DNA from: Darksidea phi | Taxonomy: Eukaryota > Ascomycota > Dothideomycetes > Pleosporales > Lentitheciaceae | NCBI GenBank assembly: GCA_030770425.1 | Contig: JASJFT010000047.1 | Span: forward strand, 1-64,000 | Direction of reading: 5' to 3' | DNA length: 64,000 bases | Shown: positions 59,866 to 64,000 of the stretch, piece after piece | Numbering within the stretch: the first letter of the stretch is position 1 | How the letters are laid out: every line of letters starts with the position of its first letter | Translations under genes and position numbers: made by a program | The notes under the pieces: model-generated | Told to the model about the DNA's origin: nothing | What the model saw: only the letters and a program-made list of their open reading frames with translations | Database searches by the model: none

Positions 59866-61241
59866 CTATAGAAGTAGGTTTCCTAGCCCTAAATATACGT
59901 AATTACCGTCAGTATTGAAAGTTCTTGCAAATCGTTTCTTCAGTCTAGAGATCGCAATAGATCTGTCAGCAAGGTTTGTAAGGCCGAGCTTCGAATATAT
60001 CTCAAACAGAGTCTCAAAAAGACGGATTCTTGTGCTCCACCTGTGGTTCAGGACAGATTCCGGAAATTGGGGGTCGGCTAGAAAACTTGCTCTCGGACTA
60101 TGTCAGAAGTCAGATACGTCCAAACGCACGTTAGGCCATTTACGAAGTGCACAGGATAATGTCTCGGCTATTTGTGAAGCAGAACCTGGTGAACTTACTT
60201 GCTCATTCTACTCAGTGTTTCGCAGTGAATCCCTCTTCCACCCTCCCAATATGTCTGGGTTGTAGTAAAATGAATCGTTCGACGCGATAAGGCTCTTTCT
60301 TGTAACACCCATCCCCGCTTATTCAGTGGTCCTTCCTCCACGTCCCCGCGAAAATCATCGATGGCTTCGCAAACATGGAGTGGACTGCCTGAGGTGTTTG
60401 GGATCTTTACACACTATCCAGGTGGCTGTGTACCAAGAAATCCTTTGGTAGAATCTGTAGCGGAGGTAGCAGCAATCGTGCAGTAGGCCGAACCATAGTA
60501 TCTTTCCATCCTATTCGCCTCGATATCCCAGTCCTTCAGTTTGCGGCAATCATCGGTGCATCCTTCATGAGGCTGAATTATGCAAATCGAGTCAATCCAG
60601 AGGAATCGTACGCCTAGCTCTCGTGTGACGATCACAGCATGCTGAAATGTCTTTGGCAGGCTATTCCAGTCGATTCGTTCACGTCGCCTGTCGACATTGC
60701 ACCTATAAGTGCAAAATTTCTCCTTTTCACTTTGCATAAGCTTGCCCCAACAATGAGACAAAGTAATATATTTTTCTCGTTCTTGTCCAGTTGTGCAGTA
60801 GAGATGCAGCAAATTTGAGTTATGGTCATCTCCAACGTCGAGGACTCTTGATGGTAGTGGGCCATTAGATTGAGAGTGGCACCCATGCTCTTCATCACAA
60901 ACTCGAACCCACTCTCGAAGCAATTCGAAATGGACCGGACTCCCTGCTTCTGGTAACGTCGATTCAACCTCGCCTGCTGAGCAATTGTATCCGCATGCAG
61001 TGCACTTCCTCCAGATGCCAAGTAAAGCTCGAAATAAGCGCCGAAAAGAAGAGGAAGCTGAACTCAGACGTCGACGAGCGTGGTCACAGAGAGGTAAGGC
61101 GAGGAACCGACAAGAACAAGTGGACCAGGAACACCGGTGAGTTGCCCCTCCGAAGCTCTTCTTCTTTCTCTCCAAACTACAGGTCTTGTATCTTTGCCCA
61201 CCAAAGCACCGCTCCCAGGCTTTGTTATTCGTCTGCATCAA
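59866..61241 (-). pseudogene. HET-domain (heterokaryon incompatibility) gene with in-frame stop
   Basis: The first part, 61241-60414, is open and contains the HET core: YITLSHCWGK, then LPKTFQHAVIVTRELGVRFL, WIDSICIIQ and YYGSAYCTIAATSATDSTKG. An in-frame TAG (60414-60416) interrupts it, yet the same frame goes on for about 70 codons with family sequence (SGSPLHVCEAIDDF, LNKRGWVLQERALSRRTIHF). A further exon follows after a good intron (60198-60099, GTAAGT...ATAG): 60097 to a stop at 59866, with SFLADPQFPE, LFEIYSKLGL and SIAISRLKKRF. A 45-nt intron could remove the stop but would delete a conserved segment, so a nonsense mutation is more likely. HET proteins trigger cell death on fusion of incompatible strains. 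The true 5' end is uncertain and crowds the divergent HNH gene. Confidence 0.72.
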
Positions 61242-61287
61242 AGTACCTGATTTTTGGTTTTATTTTATTTTTAACAACGCCAGCGTC

Positions 61288-62535
61288 ATGACTGCCGCAA
61301 GCTGGGTTTATTACATGCCGGACGATGACATCGAATACTTCACCGAATGTTCAGATGAGCGTAGACAACTCTTCGAGGATACGGCTCTCCGCCTACCGAC
61401 AAAGGAACTTTCCCCCCTGATTTGGGCATTTTTCCAGGTTGGCGATCTGGAACAACTTAAAGATATTGCCCAAAGCAAACTCTCGTGGATGAACGTGTTC
61501 CATAAAAACGACGAGTCCCTCTTCGAACGCAAGACTAAAGATGCCATCCTACTTTGGAAGCAGCGCTCGGCGGAAACCGACAAAACACTAGTATCGACCA
61601 AACCGAAATTGATTAGTTCAAGAAAACGATCGAATTCCGAAGCCTTCCCCCAACCCACGCTTTCCCCATCTCTCCGACCACAAGCGACGACCTCTGCCGT
61701 TTTGTCAAGACCTAGGTCTGGGAAATCTCATGAGGGCCCCGAGCACAGCACCCGGCGAAATAAGAAGGTTGCCAAGCTATGTAAAGAGAGAGACGGTAGC
61801 CTTTGCGCCGTCTCATGGATTGGTGGTGTTGATGCGTGCCATATCTACCCATGGTGCGCCTTTGGAGGAAAGAATCCGGATCGGGTTAGAGGATTTTGGG
61901 AAACTCTAGAGAGGTTCTGGCCTGAGGACAAGGTGGCTTCGTGGAGACGCAAGATTTTTGTGGATGGCAGGACTACAAACCCTCTAGGAACCGAGACGGT
62001 CGAGAACATGCTAACCCTTACGGAAACCCTCCATGATTTTCATTCTGATGGCACCTTTGCGCTGCGGCCTATACGTATGTCAGACGACAAAACTCAACTC
62101 GAATTGGAGTTCCACTGGCTTGCACAGCAACAGCGAGAGCCAACTGCAAAGGTAGACCTTTTAGAGGAACCTCTGTCCTCTCGTGATCGGACGGAATCCC
62201 GGCCTGGTTTCACGTTCTGTCGTTTCGTCGACTCCAATAAGCCCACCCCTCTAGTTAGTGGCACCGGATTCACCATGACGACCGACGACCCGATAAGCAA
62301 ACCCCTCCCGGACCCGGGCCTACTGGAGATGCAGTGGCACCTTCAGCGCGTCCTTGCGATGTCGGGCTCGGCTGGGTGGAAAGAGGAGGACTTCGATTAT
62401 GACGACGATCTCTTTGCCGCTGTCAACGCTCTCCCATCCGTCAAACAGTGGCTGGATGACCAGCCGGCCGAATTTGATCAGAGTCCCTGTCCCTCTCCAA
62501 GCGAGTCTGTCGAAATCGTGGACGGTTCGTATTAA
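61288..62535 (+). CDS. HNH-endonuclease-domain protein
   Basis: A single exon of 415 aa from the ATG at 61288. The frame is open further upstream, but the upstream Met residues precede AT-rich leader-like sequence. The middle carries the fungal HNH_2 pattern: CKERDGSLCAVSWIG, then DACHIYPWCAFG (the H of HNH), and TETVENMLTLTETLHDFHSDG (N and second H). The N-terminal 130 residues are helical and charged; the C-terminus is acidic and Pro/Ser-rich. Proteins with this domain are numerous in mould genomes and their roles are largely unknown; nuclease activity is inferred from the motif. It is divergent from the broken HET gene, with starts under 50 bp apart as modelled. Confidence 0.8.
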   Translation: MTAASWVYYMPDDDIEYFTECSDERRQLFEDTALRLPTKELSPLIWAFFQVGDLEQLKDIAQSKLSWMNVFHKNDESLFERKTKDAILLWKQRSAETDKTLVSTKPKLISSRKRSNSEAFPQPTLSPSLRPQATTSAVLSRPRSGKSHEGPEHSTRRNKKVAKLCKERDGSLCAVSWIGGVDACHIYPWCAFGGKNPDRVRGFWETLERFWPEDKVASWRRKIFVDGRTTNPLGTETVENMLTLTETLHDFHSDGTFALRPIRMSDDKTQLELEFHWLAQQQREPTAKVDLLEEPLSSRDRTESRPGFTFCRFVDSNKPTPLVSGTGFTMTTDDPISKPLPDPGLLEMQWHLQRVLAMSGSAGWKEEDFDYDDDLFAAVNALPSVKQWLDDQPAEFDQSPCPSPSESVEIVDGSY

Positions 62536-62870
62536 ATGGCATCAAACCATTCATCATCGCTCACACTTTCGTCATATTACTTATTACCACATTCATGAGC
62601 ACACATTGTCATTTACCGCTGTTGTTGTGCTACAATAAAAAGGCGGGGGGGGAACAGACAACCCTCCGCTTAAACATCGGAAGTTCACCTATCTTGTTGG
62701 CAATGCCCGTTTACGCTGCGATTCCATCCTCAGTGACTTGAACTTCCGATCTACATCCGGATGAGGGGTTAGGGGCCAGCTTTGTAGCACCCCAATCCGG
62801 TGCTGGGAAAGTGTCTGGTATGTTTTGACGATTGGCTTGTTTACTAATCGCGAGTATAACTTTAAGCAAA

Positions 62871-64000
62871 TTATTCGAATTCCTTCCTCGACAACAAGAG
62901 CTGCACCACGTCCAAGTGCCCTTCGCTCGACGCTGCATCCAAACACGACCACCCATAAGACGTATTCGCCATAATATCTGCACCGTGAGCAAGCAACAGC
63001 TTAACAGTCTTAATTCTGCCATTCAAACACGCTCGAAAAAGCGGCGTTTCCCCCTTCTTACACGCAGCCTCGATATCCGCTCCTCGCTCCAACAGCACCC
63101 TGGCAACCTTCTTGCAGCCAAACGTAGCTGCTAGGTTCAAAGGTGTGAAGCCAAACTTGTCGGTTGACGCAAATTTGGCACCATGGTCGAGCAGCTGCTT
63201 GACTACATCTTCGCCCTTGTGCAACGATGCCCAGTGTAGGGGTGTCAGCCCCTCTTTGTTTGCGGAGTCGATGTTTGCTCCTTTGTTCAGGAGGAGGCTG
63301 ATCAGCTTGGGATTATCGTTTTCGCATGCTAGGTGCAGCGGTGTGAAGCTGTCCGAGTCAGTCTTTGTAACGTCGGCACAGTTTTTGAGCAGCTGCTTCA
63401 CGATTCGAGTATGATTGTACTTCGATGCCCAATGTAGAGGAGTCGCGCCGTATCGGTCTGCAACATCAACATCGGCACCTTGTTTCAGCAAAAGAGTGAC
63501 AATCTGCGTACTGCCGCTTTGCGAAGCCGCGGCCAGTGGCGTGAAACCGTAGTGATCGGGAATTGAGATATCGGCGCCTTTTGAGAGGAGCAGCTGCACT
63601 GCTTCGGCGTTGCCACTCCAGGACGCTGCGAGCACGGGGGTCGTGAGGGTTTGGGGATGTTGCGAGTTCACGTCGACGTCTTTTTCTAGCATCAGGGCTA
63701 TCACCGCGGTGTGGCCGCCAAACGCAGCTTGGATCAAGGAAAAGCCTCTCTTGCTGGCAGGGATGGGTTTGAGTACAAGACGAGGGACTGGCGAGTGGGT
63801 TTCTGGGATCTCGTTCTCTTCGTCTGATGCCAGTGCGTGGTCAGGACATATGATCTCGTTCTCTGAGTCAACTGAGGAACTGTCTTCATAATCCGAGTTA
63901 TTCCCTCCTGCGTGATGACGACTGTCTTCATTCTGTTTATCGAGCGTGACAAAATTCGCCTCGTCGGCATTTTCGATCGCTGCTTGATAAGAACCTGAGA
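62871..64000 (-). CDS. ankyrin-repeat protein (5' part beyond the window)
   Basis: The frame is open from the right edge of the window to the stop at 62871, so the start lies outside. Nine consecutive ankyrin repeats of about 33 residues are visible, with consensus G-TPL-AA---G----V-LLL--GAD. They run from GFSLIQAAFGGHTAV (about 63752) to GWSCLDAASSEGHLDVVQLL near the C-terminus. The part before the repeats is acidic and Ser/Asn-rich (NNSDYEDSSSVDSENE), probably a disordered linker to an N-terminal domain that cannot be seen. Fungal proteins with C-terminal ankyrin arrays often carry HeLo/NACHT or patatin N-termini involved in non-self response, but that cannot be judged here. Confidence 0.88.
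   Translation of the reverse strand, partial: SGSYQAAIENADEANFVTLDKQNEDSRHHAGGNNSDYEDSSSVDSENEIICPDHALASDEENEIPETHSPVPRLVLKPIPASKRGFSLIQAAFGGHTAVIALMLEKDVDVNSQHPQTLTTPVLAASWSGNAEAVQLLLSKGADISIPDHYGFTPLAAASQSGSTQIVTLLLKQGADVDVADRYGATPLHWASKYNHTRIVKQLLKNCADVTKTDSDSFTPLHLACENDNPKLISLLLNKGANIDSANKEGLTPLHWASLHKGEDVVKQLLDHGAKFASTDKFGFTPLNLAATFGCKKVARVLLERGADIEAACKKGETPLFRACLNGRIKTVKLLLAHGADIMANTSYGWSCLDAASSEGHLDVVQLLLSRKEFE

Overview
The window is nuclear DNA of a filamentous ascomycete (Pezizomycotina). Genes carry short introns (mostly 45-70 nt) with GT(A/G)AGT-type donors and CTAAC/CTGAC branch sites. Typical mould families are present (highly reducing polyketide synthase, HET-domain protein, rhodopsin-like membrane protein, ubiquitin-like-domain protein). 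AT-rich islands hold transposase relics whose stops look like repeat-induced point mutation (RIP). A dothideomycete is my best guess, but nothing here fixes the class.

Left part (about 1.7-28 kb) is mostly conserved core genome. It holds a vacuolar HMT1-type ABC transporter divergent from the SEA-complex gene rtc1, ribosomal protein S21 (rps21, two exons, the first only 31 nt), a duplicated F-box-like protein, a glutathione S-transferase, a dual-specificity phosphatase, a secreted M28 leucine aminopeptidase, a MUP1-type amino-acid permease and a CorA-like membrane protein. Long gene-free stretches separate some of these.

Middle part (about 28-42 kb) is accessory and repeat-rich. A flavin monooxygenase (FMO) gene lies between two 74-bp inverted repeats 3.4 kb apart. 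Then come an O-methyltransferase, a small F-box-like protein, a pogo/Fot1 transposase relic, a ubiquitin-like-domain protein and a Tc1/mariner transposase relic, embedded in AT-rich islands.

Right part (41.9-59.7 kb) is a compact secondary-metabolite cluster. It has a complete nine-exon highly reducing PKS (KS-AT-DH-MT-ER-KR-ACP, 2602 aa, no thioesterase), an alpha-oxoamine synthase (PLP enzyme of the BioF/SPT/Fum8 type), a seven-helix membrane protein, an alcohol-acetyltransferase-like enzyme and an MFS exporter. This is the logic of fumonisin, AAL-toxin and sphingofungin pathways: the PKS makes a C-methylated reduced chain, and the oxoamine synthase releases it by decarboxylative condensation with an amino acid to give a sphingoid-like 2-amino-3-ketone. 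The tailoring set is unusually small, so the product is probably a simple, possibly acylated, amino-alkanone or amino-alcohol. No pathway transcription factor is visible, but the PKS promoter holds a perfect 17-bp inverted repeat and the MFS promoter three 71-bp tandem repeats.

Beyond the cluster (59.8-64 kb) are a HET-domain gene broken by an in-frame stop, an HNH-endonuclease-domain gene and a nine-repeat ankyrin protein that runs off the right edge. These resemble fungal self/non-self or defence repertoires.

Exon coordinates were derived by hand from reading frame, splice consensus and family similarity. All multi-exon models given as exact keep frame through every junction, but no transcript or database search was available.
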